A stretch of 64,000 bases of DNA from Salinarimonas sp052380005 (GTDB lineage Bacteria; Pseudomonadota; Alphaproteobacteria; Rhizobiales; Beijerinckiaceae), in the NCBI GenBank assembly GCA_052380005.1, contig JBQTCJ010000010.1; one strand, written 5' to 3'. The translations under genes were made by a program, and so were the position numbers. Every line of letters starts with the position of its first letter. Positions within the stretch are counted from its first letter, which is position 1. The notes beneath the pieces are model-generated. The model worked only from the letters and a program-made list of their open reading frames with translations. It was not told the origin of the DNA and did no database searches. This document shows, piece after piece, positions 9,060 through 17,832 of the stretch.

Positions 9060-10153
9060 GCCGCGGCTCCTGCGCGCCCCTCGGCGCCGGCGAGCGCCCG
9101 CAGGATCGCGTCCGCCTCCACCGCCCGCGTCGCGTAGGTGTGGTCGCGCAGCGCCCGGTCGAGGGCGCAGCCGCCGATGCGCCGCGCGTCGGCGGGTGTC
9201 AGCCAGGCCATGATCTCGGCGACGTCGGCGCCGTCGCGGGCGACGAGGATCTCCTCGCCCGGCGCGAAGAACTCCGCCACGCCCTCCCAATGGTCGGTGA
9301 TCAGGCAGGCGCCGGCGCCCGCCGCCTCGAAGACGCGGGTGGGCGGCGAGAACCCGACATGGGCCATGCTCTCGCGGTTGACGTTGAGGACCGCCTTGGG
9401 CGTGACGTTGAAGGCGTTGTGGTCGCCCTGGCCGACGTGACCGATGGCGCGGACGTTGTCCGAGAGCTGCCACGGCTCCCAGCCGGAGCCGCCGAGGAGG
9501 AAGCTCTTCTCCGGCGCCGCCGCCGCGGGCTCCAGGAAGAAGGCGCGCACCCGCGCCTCGCGGTCGGGCATCCGGTTGCCGAGGAAGGCGAGATCGGCGG
9601 AGAAGCGCGGGTTCGGCGTCACCGGGTGGTGGGTGTCGGGGTCCAGCGCGTTGTAGATCGGCCGGCAGGCGCGGGCCCCGAAGCCTTCGTAGCGGGTCAC
9701 CACCGGCACGCCACCGCCGTAGGTCATCACCGCGTCGAGCCGCGGAAGCATGCGGCGCACCGCGTGGCTTTCGTCGGCGGCCATCTCGGCGAGCGTCGCC
9801 GGCGCGTCGACGTCCCAGAACAGCTTGACCGCGTCGGCGCGCGCGGCGCCCATCACGGCCTCGAGCAGCGCGTCGTCCGCGTAGCCGACGCCGCTCGCCT
9901 TGATCACGACATCCGCCTGCGCCGCCCGCGCTGCGGCGCCGCGCAGGCCCTCGGGGCTGGCCTGCCAGACGACGACGCGCGCCCAGGGCGGCTCGTCCAT
10001 GTCGCGGTGCGCCTGCCGGTCGAACGCGTCCGGCTCGTAGAAGGTGATCTCGTGGCCGTGGGCGGCGAGCGCCTTCAGGAGGCCCCGGTAGTATGTGGCG
10101 GCGCCGTTCCAGTAGGACGACAGGAGGCTCGACCCATAGAAGGCGATCTTCAC
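9056..10153 (-). CDS. CgeB-like glycosyltransferase (paralogue 2 of 3)
   Basis: A 365-residue glycosyltransferase closely related in layout to its two neighbours. It begins with KIAFYGSSLLSSYWNGAATYYRGL and has the C-terminal donor-site pattern TRVFEAAGAGACLITDHWEGV, followed by PGEEILVARD. The ITDHWEG motif is typical of CgeB-type proteins. The GTG start overlaps the preceding stop by 4 bases (GTGA), showing translational coupling within the glycan operon. No membrane segment is visible, so it should act on the cytoplasmic face. Donor and acceptor sugars cannot be read from sequence. Confidence 0.77.
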   Translation of the reverse strand: MKIAFYGSSLLSSYWNGAATYYRGLLKALAAHGHEITFYEPDAFDRQAHRDMDEPPWARVVVWQASPEGLRGAAARAAQADVVIKASGVGYADDALLEAVMGAARADAVKLFWDVDAPATLAEMAADESHAVRRMLPRLDAVMTYGGGVPVVTRYEGFGARACRPIYNALDPDTHHPVTPNPRFSADLAFLGNRMPDREARVRAFFLEPAAAAPEKSFLLGGSGWEPWQLSDNVRAIGHVGQGDHNAFNVTPKAVLNVNRESMAHVGFSPPTRVFEAAGAGACLITDHWEGVAEFFAPGEEILVARDGADVAEIMAWLTPADARRIGGCALDRALRDHTYATRAVEADAILRALAGAEGRAGAAA

Positions 10154-11265
10154 GGTGCGGTCTCCGTGTCGCGGTGGTCGACGCGAAGATCGGCGAGGAT
10201 GCCGATCAGCTCGTCGACGCGGTGGGAACAGGTGTGGCGGGCACGGATGGTCTCGAGCCCGGATGCGGCGAGCGCCGCGGCGCGCTCCGGATCGCCGAGA
10301 ATGGCGCGCAGGGCAGCGCGCATCTCGTCGCCGTCTCGCGCCACGAGGTAGTCCTCGCCCGGGCGGAACAGGCCCTCGGCGTCGTCCCAGGGGGCGCAGA
10401 CGAGGGGGATGCCGCAGGCGAGCGCCTCGAAGGGGCGAATCGTCGGGATGCCCGGCAGGCTCTCGACGTAGGGCCGTCGCGGCACGTGGACCGTGACGCG
10501 GTGGCGGGCGAAGGCCTCGGGTGCGTCCGCGTTGGCGATCCAGCCGCCGTAGGCGATGCCGGCCTCGTCGAGCGCGGACCGCGCGTGGGGCGGGTAGCGC
10601 ACGCCGCGCGCCTCGGCCACGAGCCCCAGGTCGCGGACCGGCTCGACCAGGAATTCCCGCAGCTGCGCGTCGCGCTCGCCGTCGCCCCAGTTGCCGATCC
10701 AGATCAGGTCGCCGGTCTTCTCGACCTCCGGCATCGGCCGGAACAGCCGCGTGTCGGCGGCTTCGTGCCAGACCCGGACCTGCCGGCCCCAGCCGGCGGC
10801 GCGGTAGCGCGCGGCGAGCGTCTCGCCGAAGGCGAGCACGCCGTCGTAGTCGGCGAGCGCGAGCCCGGCGATCGCGCTCCGCGCGGAGACCGCCCGATGG
10901 TGCGTGTCGTGGAACAGCAGCGTGAAGGGCGCGCCCTCCCGGCGCAGCCGGCCGATCTCGGCGACGAGCGCGGGATCGGTCCACTCGTGCACGACGACGA
11001 CATCGGCACCGTCCAGTGCCGCGGCGTGGTCGAAGCCGTCCTCCCAGAGCCGCTCGTCGAGCTCGGGGAAGTCGTGCGCGAAGCGGTCGAGAGCACGGAA
11101 GCCCTGGTCGGCGACGAGGTTCGCCCGGCTCCAGGCGTCGAAGGGGGCGAGCGCGGTAGCCGAATGGCCGCGCGCGACGAGCTCGCGCATCACGCCGCGC
11201 AGGAAGTGCGCGTTGCCGTGGTTCCAGTCGGAGGTGAGCGAGTGCGTGTAGAAGACGAAGCGCAT
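10150..11265 (-). CDS. CgeB-like glycosyltransferase (paralogue 1 of 3)
   Basis: A 371-residue glycosyltransferase with the same layout as the next two genes: start RFVFYTHSLTSDWNHGNAHF, and the C-terminal motif RPFEALACGIPLVCAPWDDAEGLF plus PGEDYLVARDG. The family transfers sugars from nucleotide donors, usually onto glycans or glycolipids. Its ATG overlaps the previous stop by one base (TGATG). With the two following paralogues it suggests stepwise addition of three residues to one acceptor, which is an inference from tandem paralogy and operon order. Confidence 0.76.
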   Translation of the reverse strand: MRFVFYTHSLTSDWNHGNAHFLRGVMRELVARGHSATALAPFDAWSRANLVADQGFRALDRFAHDFPELDERLWEDGFDHAAALDGADVVVVHEWTDPALVAEIGRLRREGAPFTLLFHDTHHRAVSARSAIAGLALADYDGVLAFGETLAARYRAAGWGRQVRVWHEAADTRLFRPMPEVEKTGDLIWIGNWGDGERDAQLREFLVEPVRDLGLVAEARGVRYPPHARSALDEAGIAYGGWIANADAPEAFARHRVTVHVPRRPYVESLPGIPTIRPFEALACGIPLVCAPWDDAEGLFRPGEDYLVARDGDEMRAALRAILGDPERAAALAASGLETIRARHTCSHRVDELIGILADLRVDHRDTETAP

Positions 11266-12431
11266 CACGTCGTCTCGACCAGGGAGGAGGGGGGCGATCG
11301 CAGGGGATCGTCGGGGGCGTTCGCCAGGACCTCGGCATAGACGTCGAGGAGCCGCGCCGCCTGGGCCGTCGGCGCGTAGGCCTCGGCGCGCTCGCGCGCG
11401 AGCGCCACGCGCGCGGCCCGCAGGCGGGGGTCTGCGGCGATGGTGTCGATCGCCTCGGCGAAGCCGTCCGCGTCGTCGGCCTCGACGAAGAGCGCCGCGC
11501 CGTCCCACACCTCGCGGAAGGTGGGGATGTCGGAGAGAACGAGCGCGCAGCCCGCCTGCGCCGCCTCGAGCACGGCGAGTCCGAAAGGCTCGTAGCGCGC
11601 CGGCGAGACGAAGACGCCCGCGTGGGCGAGGGCTGTGCAGGTGTCCTGCGCCGAGAGCGTGCCGCGGGCCTCGACATGGACGAAGCCGACGCGCTGTCCC
11701 TGGGGGCCCTCGGTCGGGCCGATCGCCGCGATCGGCGTCGTCGCCCGCGCGGCCGTGGCGTCGAGGACGTCGGCGTTCTTCGCCTCGTCCCACCATCGCC
11801 CGACCGCGCAGGCGCGCACGACGCCCGCCGGGCCGTCGTCGCGGGTGTCGCCGGGCGCCGGGGTCGGGTAGCGCGCGTTGTGCACGACGGCGAGACCGGG
11901 GATCGGTCCGTAGGCGCGCCGCAGGGCGTTCGCATGGCTGCGGCTCGGGGCGAGCACGCGGTCGGCGCGGGCGAGGCCCTCGTGCACGAGCCTCCGGTTC
12001 AGCGCGAAGGCGTCGGGCATCGGCCCGTCGCGCATCGTCTCCCACCAGGTCGCGAGGCAGGAATGCGACATGGCGACCACGGGCCGGCCGGTGACGAGCC
12101 CGCGCGCCTGCGAGGGATAGTTCAGGTGCAGGAGGTCGACGTCGTAGACCTCGGCGACGCCGTCGATGACGGCGGGCACGCCCGCGAGCGCCGTCTCGTC
12201 GCCGGCGAGCCAGTCGAGCGGATGGTCGAACCAGAGCAGCGTCAGGCCGCGCACCGCGCGCGCCTCCTCGCGCTGCTCGGCCACGGGCTCCGGCCCGAAG
12301 GCGACGAGCACGACCTCGACGTCGTGCCGCGCGAGCGCGCGGGCCATGTCGAGCGCGTGGCGCCACAGCCCGCCGACGGCGTCGCAGGTGACGAGGATGC
12401 GCCGGGGAGCGGAGTGGGGCGCACGGGTCAT
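11265..12431 (-). CDS. GT4-like glycosyltransferase
   Basis: A 388-residue GT-B glycosyltransferase. The C-terminal region has the classical GT4 donor-site pattern: SPARYEPFGLAVLEAAQAGC, then LVLSDIPTFREVWDGAALFV, with the E-x7-E retaining-enzyme motif. The N-terminal domain opens with ILVTCDAVGGLWRHALDMA, typical of glycogen-synthase-like folds. It is distinct from the three CgeB-like enzymes that follow, so it probably forms a different linkage. It overlaps the upstream radical SAM gene by 4 bases (ATGA) and the downstream gene by one base. Donor sugar unknown. Confidence 0.82.
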   Translation of the reverse strand: MTRAPHSAPRRILVTCDAVGGLWRHALDMARALARHDVEVVLVAFGPEPVAEQREEARAVRGLTLLWFDHPLDWLAGDETALAGVPAVIDGVAEVYDVDLLHLNYPSQARGLVTGRPVVAMSHSCLATWWETMRDGPMPDAFALNRRLVHEGLARADRVLAPSRSHANALRRAYGPIPGLAVVHNARYPTPAPGDTRDDGPAGVVRACAVGRWWDEAKNADVLDATAARATTPIAAIGPTEGPQGQRVGFVHVEARGTLSAQDTCTALAHAGVFVSPARYEPFGLAVLEAAQAGCALVLSDIPTFREVWDGAALFVEADDADGFAEAIDTIAADPRLRAARVALARERAEAYAPTAQAARLLDVYAEVLANAPDDPLRSPPSSLVETT

Positions 12432-13729
12432 GCGCGCAACCCGCAGCAGGCGCTCTCGAGCTCCGGAAGCGGCCGGGGCCGCTCGTCCTGGATGTCGCTG
12501 AAGCGATCGAAGGCGGCGAGATAGTGCTCGTGCGCCCGCTCCCAGGCCCGGTCGTCCGGCATCCCCCAGAGGTCCCGGTAGGAGGGGGACGACGGATAGG
12601 GGTAGAGCGGCACGGGGTCGTTCGCCCACACGCCGCGCGAGATGAGGTGCTCGCGCCAATGGGCGACGATCTCCTTGGAATCGGTCGGCGTGCCGATCAG
12701 GTTCGCCTGCACGAAGGGCACGTGCGCGCGCGCCTTCACCAGCAGCGCCGCGAGCTCGGGCGTGTCCATGCGGCAGCGCTTGGCCAGCATCGCGCGCCCT
12801 TCCTCGGTGAGGCTCTCGAGCCCAGCCTCGATGGAGACGCAGCCCGCCTCGCCGAGCAGCTCGAGCAGGTCGGGCTTCCAGAGGTCGATGCGCGTCTGCA
12901 CGCCGAAGACGACGGGGCGATCGATCAGCGCCTCGAGCAGCGCCTTCTGCGGCAGGAAGATCTCGTCGATGAAGTAGAGATAGCCGACGCCCTGCTCGAT
13001 CAGCCCGTCGATCTCGGCGAGCACGTGATCGAGCTTCCGGCGGCGGTACTTGTCGCGGTAGTCGATCTTGGCGCAGAAGGCGCACTCGTATGGGCAGCCA
13101 CGGGATGCCTCGACCTCCGCGCCGAAGCCGACGAAGGGGCCCTCGTCGAAGCGGTGGTGGTGGTGCGGGTGGTGCTCGAGCCATTCCCGCGGCCAGCGCA
13201 GCGGCGCATGGTCGACGAAGGGGCTCGCCATCGTCGGCCCGCGGCTGACGAGCTCCCCGTCGACGAGGCGTGCGACGCCGTCGACGCGGTCCCACTCGGC
13301 CGTCGCCGCGAGCTTCACGAGCGTCTCCTCGCATTCGCCCCGCACGACCGCTTCGACGCCGAGCTTCTCGAGCGTGGGCCGGGGCGTCGCCGAGCCGTGC
13401 GGGCCCACCGCGACCGTGCGTCCGCCGCGTCCGTCGAGCGCCGCGAGGAACTCGGCGGGCACGCGCAGCTCGGGCGGGGCGCAGCGCCAGAACAGGTAGG
13501 TCGGCGCGGTGGCGACCACCGTCATCGCGGGCCGGAAGTCGGCGACCTCGGCTGCGAGCGCGGCGTTGCCGGCGCGCATCAGCTGGCCGTCGAGCATCAG
13601 CACCTCGTTGCCCGCCTCCTCGAGCAGAGCCTTGGAATAGCCGAGCTCGAGCGGCAGATGCTCGTGTCGGCAGCCGAAATAGATCGAGCCGTCGTAGCTC
13701 CAGGCCGGGTTGACGAGCGCCACCTTCAT
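12428..13729 (-). CDS. B12-binding-domain radical SAM protein
   Basis: A 433-residue protein with an N-terminal cobalamin-binding-like domain (about residues 1-160; start KVALVNPAWSYDGSIYFGC, then ELGYSKALLEEAGNEV) and a radical SAM domain. The [4Fe-4S] motif CPYECAFC is near residue 220 within ASRGCPYECAFCAKIDYRDK. Such proteins perform radical methylations or rearrangements on unactivated carbons. It sits inside a sugar-nucleotide/glycosyltransferase operon and is coupled to both neighbours by 4-base overlaps, so its substrate is likely a sugar or glycan. I recall uncharacterised families of this type (TIGR04295-like) in similar gene neighbourhoods; that assignment was not tested. The canonical DxHxxG cobalamin motif is not evident. 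Confidence 0.82.
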   Translation of the reverse strand: MKVALVNPAWSYDGSIYFGCRHEHLPLELGYSKALLEEAGNEVLMLDGQLMRAGNAALAAEVADFRPAMTVVATAPTYLFWRCAPPELRVPAEFLAALDGRGGRTVAVGPHGSATPRPTLEKLGVEAVVRGECEETLVKLAATAEWDRVDGVARLVDGELVSRGPTMASPFVDHAPLRWPREWLEHHPHHHHRFDEGPFVGFGAEVEASRGCPYECAFCAKIDYRDKYRRRKLDHVLAEIDGLIEQGVGYLYFIDEIFLPQKALLEALIDRPVVFGVQTRIDLWKPDLLELLGEAGCVSIEAGLESLTEEGRAMLAKRCRMDTPELAALLVKARAHVPFVQANLIGTPTDSKEIVAHWREHLISRGVWANDPVPLYPYPSSPSYRDLWGMPDDRAWERAHEHYLAAFDRFSDIQDERPRPLPELESACCGLRA

Positions 13730-14817
13730 GCCGTGAGCCTCCTTTCGGGCGTCTGGCGTGCGGCGCCGGGGGCGCCCTCGCGCAGGAAGTCCTGTGTCGC
13801 GAGCCAGCGGGCGAGATCGGCGAGGCCCTCGCGCCAGCCGGTGCGGGCGCGCCAGCCGAGCGCTTGCCCGATGGCGCGCGTGTCGGCGACGAACCAGAGC
13901 TGGTCGCCCTGGCGCCAGTCGGCGCGCTCCAGCCGGACGGGGCCGGCGAGATCCTCGATCGCCTCGATCACCGCACGCAGGCTCACCGCGTTCGCGGGCC
14001 CGCCGCCCAGGTTGAAGGCGCGGCCCCGCACGGCGTCGATGCGCTCGAGCGCGGCGCGGTAGGCCGCGACCGCGTCCGACACGTGCAGCACGTCGCGCAC
14101 CTGCTTGCCGTCGCCGAAGATCGTGATCGGCTCCGCCCGCAGCGCGCGGATGAGGAAATGCGCGACCCAGCCCTGGTCCTCGGTGCCGAACTGGCGCGGG
14201 CCGTAGACGCAGCTCATGCGCATCACGGCCGTGCGCAGCCCGAAGGAGCGGGCGTAGTCGAGCACGTACTGGTCCGCCACGCCCTTCGAGCAGCCGTAGG
14301 GCGTGTGGAAATCGAGCGGCTGCGCCTCCGGCACGCCGTGCGCCGCGAGATCGGCGTCCGCGGGTGCCCAGCGCTCCGCGCCCTCGTGCATCGCATGCCC
14401 CGAGAGGTCGCCGTAGACCTTGTTCGTCGAGGCGAAGATCACCGGCACCCGCGGGTTCGTCCGCCTCACCGCCTCGAGCAGGCCGAGCGTACCGGCGGCG
14501 TTGACGGAGAAGTCCTCCATGGGGTCCGCCAGCGACGTCGTCACCGCGACCTGCGCCGCGAGGTGGACGACGCCACGCGCACCGGCGATCGCGCCTTCGA
14601 GCGCGGCGGCGTCGCGGACGTCGGCGCGGACGTGCCGCACACGATCGCCGTGGCGCGCCTCCAGCCAGGCGAGATTGCGCTCGACACCGGGCCGGGCGAG
14701 GGTGTCCACGATGGTGACGCGGCCGCCCGCGTCGAGCTCGCTCTGGGCGAGGTTCGCGCCGACGAAGCCGGCGCCGCCGACGACGACGAGGGGAGAGGGA
14801 CCCGCGTCGCGCGTCAC
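13726..14817 (-). CDS. NAD-dependent epimerase/dehydratase, CDP-paratose 2-epimerase-like
   Basis: A 363-residue extended SDR enzyme. The NAD motif is VVGGAGFVGANLA near residue 10-20. The catalytic elements are ASTNKVYGDLSG and YGCSKGVADQYV (YxxxK). The combination STNKVYGD with SCVYGPRQFGTEDQGWVAHF is characteristic of CDP-paratose 2-epimerase (RfbE/tyvelose epimerase) relatives. Such enzymes interconvert deoxyhexose nucleotide sugars. The GTG start overlaps the upstream epimerase gene by 4 bases (GTGA), and the gene overlaps the radical SAM gene by 4 bases. The exact sugar substrate is uncertain. Confidence 0.8.
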   Translation of the reverse strand: MTRDAGPSPLVVVGGAGFVGANLAQSELDAGGRVTIVDTLARPGVERNLAWLEARHGDRVRHVRADVRDAAALEGAIAGARGVVHLAAQVAVTTSLADPMEDFSVNAAGTLGLLEAVRRTNPRVPVIFASTNKVYGDLSGHAMHEGAERWAPADADLAAHGVPEAQPLDFHTPYGCSKGVADQYVLDYARSFGLRTAVMRMSCVYGPRQFGTEDQGWVAHFLIRALRAEPITIFGDGKQVRDVLHVSDAVAAYRAALERIDAVRGRAFNLGGGPANAVSLRAVIEAIEDLAGPVRLERADWRQGDQLWFVADTRAIGQALGWRARTGWREGLADLARWLATQDFLREGAPGAARQTPERRLTA

Positions 14818-15929
14818 GTCACGAGCCCTCTGGCTTCCAGATGGCGGCGCATCTCGGCGCCGCGATCGGCCGTCTTCTGCGAGGCGACCCATGCGACGAG
14901 GGGACCGAGCGCCGTCTCCAGCCGGAGCCGCGGCTCGAAGCCGAGGATCTCGCGCGCCTTGCCGATGTCCGCGAAGCAGTGGCGGATGTCGCCTGCGCGG
15001 GACTTGCCGAGGATCTCGGGATCGATCTCGGCGTCCATCGCCTCGCCGAGCAGGCGGGCGACGTCGCAGACCGTGTAGGCGTGCCCCGAGCCGACGTTGA
15101 TCACCTCGCCGTTCGCCGCGGGGGTCTCCATGGCCAGCCGGAAGGCGCGGGCGACGTCCTCGACGTGGACGAAGTCGCGCTTCTGCTGCCCGTCCTCGAA
15201 GATCGTCGGCGCCTCGCCGTTGAGGTAGCGCGCGGCGAAGTTGGCGAGCACGCCCGTGTAGGGGTTCGACAGCGCCTGGCCCGGTCCGAACACGTTGAAG
15301 AGCCTCAAGCCCACGCATTCCATGCCGTAGGCCGGGCAGGCGATCATCACCGCGCGCTCCTGCGCGTACTTGCCGAGCGCGTAGATCGAGGCGAGGTCGA
15401 CGGGCTTGGTCTCGTCGGTGGCGATCGGGGTCAGCGCGGCGTTGCCGACGACGGGGTCCCAGCGCCCGGCCTCGATGGCGCGCCGATCGCGCCGCGCGTC
15501 GCCGATGCGCGAACCGTCGGGCGCACGGTACCAGCCCTCGCCGTAGACGCTCATGGAGGAGGCGACGACGACGCGCTCCACCGGCTGCTCGATCAGCTCC
15601 TGGAGCAGCACCGCGGTGCCGACGTCGTTGGCGCTCGTGTAGCGCTCGATCTCGTACATGGACTGGCCGACGCCCACCTCCGCCGCGAGGTGGAAGACGC
15701 CGTCGACGCCGGCGATCGCGCGACGCACCGCGTCGGCGTCACGCACGTCCGCGCGGATGAAGTCGCAGCCGTCGGGGACCGGGGGCGCACCGGCGCCGCG
15801 GATCTCGCCGTGAACCTGCTCGACGAGGCTGTCGAGCAGGCGCACCGCGTGACCATGCGCCGTCAGCTCGGCGGCGAGCGCGCGGCCGATGAAGCCCATG
15901 CCGCCGGTGATCAGGTAGGTCTTCGTCAT
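14814..15929 (-). CDS. NAD-dependent epimerase, dTDP-L-rhamnose 4-epimerase-like
   Basis: A 371-residue extended SDR enzyme and the first gene of the glycan operon. It has the NAD motif ITGGMGFIGRALA, catalytic SSMSVYGEGWY, and YALGKYAQE (YxxxK). A long insertion with an R-x-I/L-x-x-G-x-W-D/E-P segment and ATDETKPVDLASIYA resembles dTDP-L-rhamnose 4-epimerase (WbiB type), which makes dTDP-6-deoxy-L-talose. The CxxC often found in that insertion is absent here, so substrate assignment is tentative. The ATG start faces a 309-base divergent intergenic region that probably carries the operon promoter. Confidence 0.8.
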   Translation of the reverse strand: MTKTYLITGGMGFIGRALAAELTAHGHAVRLLDSLVEQVHGEIRGAGAPPVPDGCDFIRADVRDADAVRRAIAGVDGVFHLAAEVGVGQSMYEIERYTSANDVGTAVLLQELIEQPVERVVVASSMSVYGEGWYRAPDGSRIGDARRDRRAIEAGRWDPVVGNAALTPIATDETKPVDLASIYALGKYAQERAVMIACPAYGMECVGLRLFNVFGPGQALSNPYTGVLANFAARYLNGEAPTIFEDGQQKRDFVHVEDVARAFRLAMETPAANGEVINVGSGHAYTVCDVARLLGEAMDAEIDPEILGKSRAGDIRHCFADIGKAREILGFEPRLRLETALGPLVAWVASQKTADRGAEMRRHLEARGLVT

Positions 15930-16238
15930 AAACGCTCCCTGCGGAACCTCGCCGTGGGCACGGCGCGAGGGCTGAAGAAGATGCTCGGCGAACGTGGCGC
16001 ACCCTCGACGGTTCCGCCGGCCAACGCGAAAACCGAGGTGCCGTTCCTGGGAACGCGAGCGCGGAAGGAAAATACGCCCCGCCGCCGGCAGCGGACGGCG
16101 GCAGCGGACGGCGGCGGTGTGCGGGGTGGGGCCCGGGGGCCCGTGCGGCGGGCGATCGGTGCAGGTCGCGATTCGACTCTTCGGCCGCGAGACCCTACAT
16201 CTTCAGGCGTTCGCACACCGCAGCAGGAGGCGACGCCC
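15930..16238. promoter_or_regulatory. 309-base divergent intergenic region with promoters for the glycan operon and a small gene
   Basis: No gene is supported here. The region separates the leftward glycan operon from the rightward small gene at 16239 and must carry both promoters. It contains a local A-rich patch (around 16063-16075) and a perfect tandem duplication at 16088-16113. No clear -35/-10 pair or operator could be fixed by eye. Confidence 0.4.
16088..16113. repeat. Perfect tandem duplication, 2 x 13 bases
   Basis: The 13-mer GCAGCGGACGGCG occurs twice back to back. It lies in the non-coding region upstream of the small gene at 16239. It is short and GC-rich, so replication slippage is the simplest explanation. 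Confidence 0.8.
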
Positions 16239-16520
16239 ATGGCGCGCACGCCGCGCACCCCCGCCGATCTCGCCCGGCGCTTCGGCGCGCGGGCGGCGGA
16301 GCGCGCCGGGGAGCGGGGAGAGGGCGCCGCGATCGTCTCCCACGGCGACGCCTTCGCGCGGCAGACCTATCGCCTGCCGCGCGATCAGGCGCGCGAGACC
16401 GCGCGGGACTGGTTCGCCCGCTACCCCAAGGCCGCCTACATGACCCGCGTCGAGAGCTGGCGCGTGCTCGACGACGGGCTGATCGAGTTCACCATGCGCC
16501 GCCTGCCGACGGCGGACTGA
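16239..16520 (+). CDS. Small conserved-looking hypothetical protein
   Basis: A 93-residue basic/acidic mixed protein without signal peptide or membrane segment. An AGGAGG ribosome-binding site lies 8-13 bases before the ATG, which strongly supports the start. The C-terminal half (RDWFARYPKAAYMTRVESWR, then LIEFTMRRLP) looks like a small alpha/beta domain. I do not recognise a family. It converges on rluD; the two stop codons face each other over 12 bases and can pair in a short hairpin (TGAGG/CCTCA). Confidence 0.72.
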   Translation: MARTPRTPADLARRFGARAAERAGERGEGAAIVSHGDAFARQTYRLPRDQARETARDWFARYPKAAYMTRVESWRVLDDGLIEFTMRRLPTAD

Positions 16521-16532
16521 GGGGACCCGGCC

Positions 16533-17594
16533 TCACCCGGCCTCCAGCGCGGCGAGGAGCCGGGCGAGGTCGGCCGGCGGCGCGCTCTCGAAGCGCAGGG
16601 TCTCGCCCGTGCGCGGATGCGCGAAGCCCAGAACGGCGGCGTGGAGCGCCTGGCGATCGAGCGCCGCCAGCGCCGCGCGGGCCGCCTCGGAGAGCCGCGC
16701 GGCCTTGGTGCGGAAGCCCGCGCCGTAGAGCGCGTCGCCGAGCAGCGGGTGGCCCGCATGCGCCATGTGCACGCGGATCTGGTGCGTGCGCCCAGTCTCG
16801 AGCGCGCAGCGCACCCGCGTCGCGACCGGCGTCCCGTCCGCTCCCGGATAGGTCTCCTCGACCTCCCAGTGCGTGATCGCCTCGCGGCCCTTGCCCGCGG
16901 CGACGACGGCCATCTTCTCGCGGTTGATCGTGCTCCGCCCGACCGGCGCGTCGATCGTGCCGTGCGGCCGCCCCGGCGCACCCCAGACGATCGCGACGTA
17001 CTCGCGCTCGAGCGGCCCGGTGCGGCCGTGGTCGGCGAACTGGGCGGCGAGCGCCTTGTGCGCGGCGTCGTTCTTCGCCACGACGAGGAGGCCGGACGTG
17101 TCCTTGTCGAGCCGGTGCACGATGCCCGGGCGCCGCACGCCGCCGATGCCCGAGAGGCTCTCCCCGCAATGGGCGAGGAGCGCGTTGACGAGCGTGCCGG
17201 TCTCGTGCCCCGCGGCGGGATGCACGACGAGGCCCGCCGGCTTGTCGATCACGACGAGGTCGTCGTCCTCCCAGGCGATCGACAGCGGGATCGCCTCCGG
17301 CTCCGGCTCCGCCGGCAGGGGCGGTGGGACGACGAGGGCGAGCGTCGCGCCGTCCGCCACCTTGGCCGAGGGGTTCGCCACCGGCCGGCCGTCGAGGCCG
17401 GCATGTCCCGCGCGGATCAGGTCCTGCACCCGCGCCCGCGAGAGATCGGGGAAGGCGCGGGCGAGCACGCGGTCGAGCCGCTCGGGCGGGCCCTCGTGCA
17501 CGTGCGCGCGCCGCTCCTCGCCCGGCGACGGCGCCAGCACCTCGTCCTCGATCTCTTGCGCGATCTCGTCCTCGACCGTCCGTCCCTGAACCAA
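16533..17594 (-). CDS. rluD: RluA-family 23S rRNA pseudouridine synthase (RluD-like)
   Basis: A 353-residue protein with an N-terminal S4 RNA-binding domain (about residues 35-100: RLDRVLARAFPDLSRARVQDLI) and a pseudouridine synthase catalytic domain with the hallmark HRLDKDTSGLLVVAKN, including the catalytic Asp. RluD makes pseudouridines in helix 69 of 23S rRNA; the S4 domain plus length fit RluD better than RluA. The first ~30 residues are an acidic extension. It is a single gene, divergent from the tRNA-Glu gene and convergent with the small gene to its left. Confidence 0.87.
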   Translation of the reverse strand: MVQGRTVEDEIAQEIEDEVLAPSPGEERRAHVHEGPPERLDRVLARAFPDLSRARVQDLIRAGHAGLDGRPVANPSAKVADGATLALVVPPPLPAEPEPEAIPLSIAWEDDDLVVIDKPAGLVVHPAAGHETGTLVNALLAHCGESLSGIGGVRRPGIVHRLDKDTSGLLVVAKNDAAHKALAAQFADHGRTGPLEREYVAIVWGAPGRPHGTIDAPVGRSTINREKMAVVAAGKGREAITHWEVEETYPGADGTPVATRVRCALETGRTHQIRVHMAHAGHPLLGDALYGAGFRTKAARLSEAARAALAALDRQALHAAVLGFAHPRTGETLRFESAPPADLARLLAALEAG

Positions 17595-17701
17595 GCGTCC
17601 TCGCCTTCCGGACCGGCGGCCCGAACTTTTTTCGAAAATCGACGCGGGGGGACTTGTGCCGCCCGCGGGGCCTGGATATACGAACGGCCTCGCGCCGGCC
17701 A

Positions 17702-17777
17702 GCTCCCTTCGTCTAGTGGCCCAGGACGTCGCCCTCTCACGGCGAAAACAGGGGTTCGAGTCCCCTAGGGAGCGCCA
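17702..17777 (+). tRNA. tRNA-Glu (anticodon CTC)
   Basis: A 76-base cloverleaf. The acceptor stem is GCTCCCT paired with AGGGAGC, the anticodon stem is TCGCC/GGCGA with loop CTCTCAC (anticodon CTC, reading GAG), and the T-arm is CAGGG GTTCGAGT CCCCT-like with TTCGAGTC. The CCA end is encoded (17775-17777). It stands alone between rluD and a LysR-family gene. Confidence 0.95.
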
Positions 17778-17832
17778 CGGCGGCGAGGCGATCCTCCGCA
17801 GTTCGGCACGTAACCGCGTCCTGCGCCCGTCG

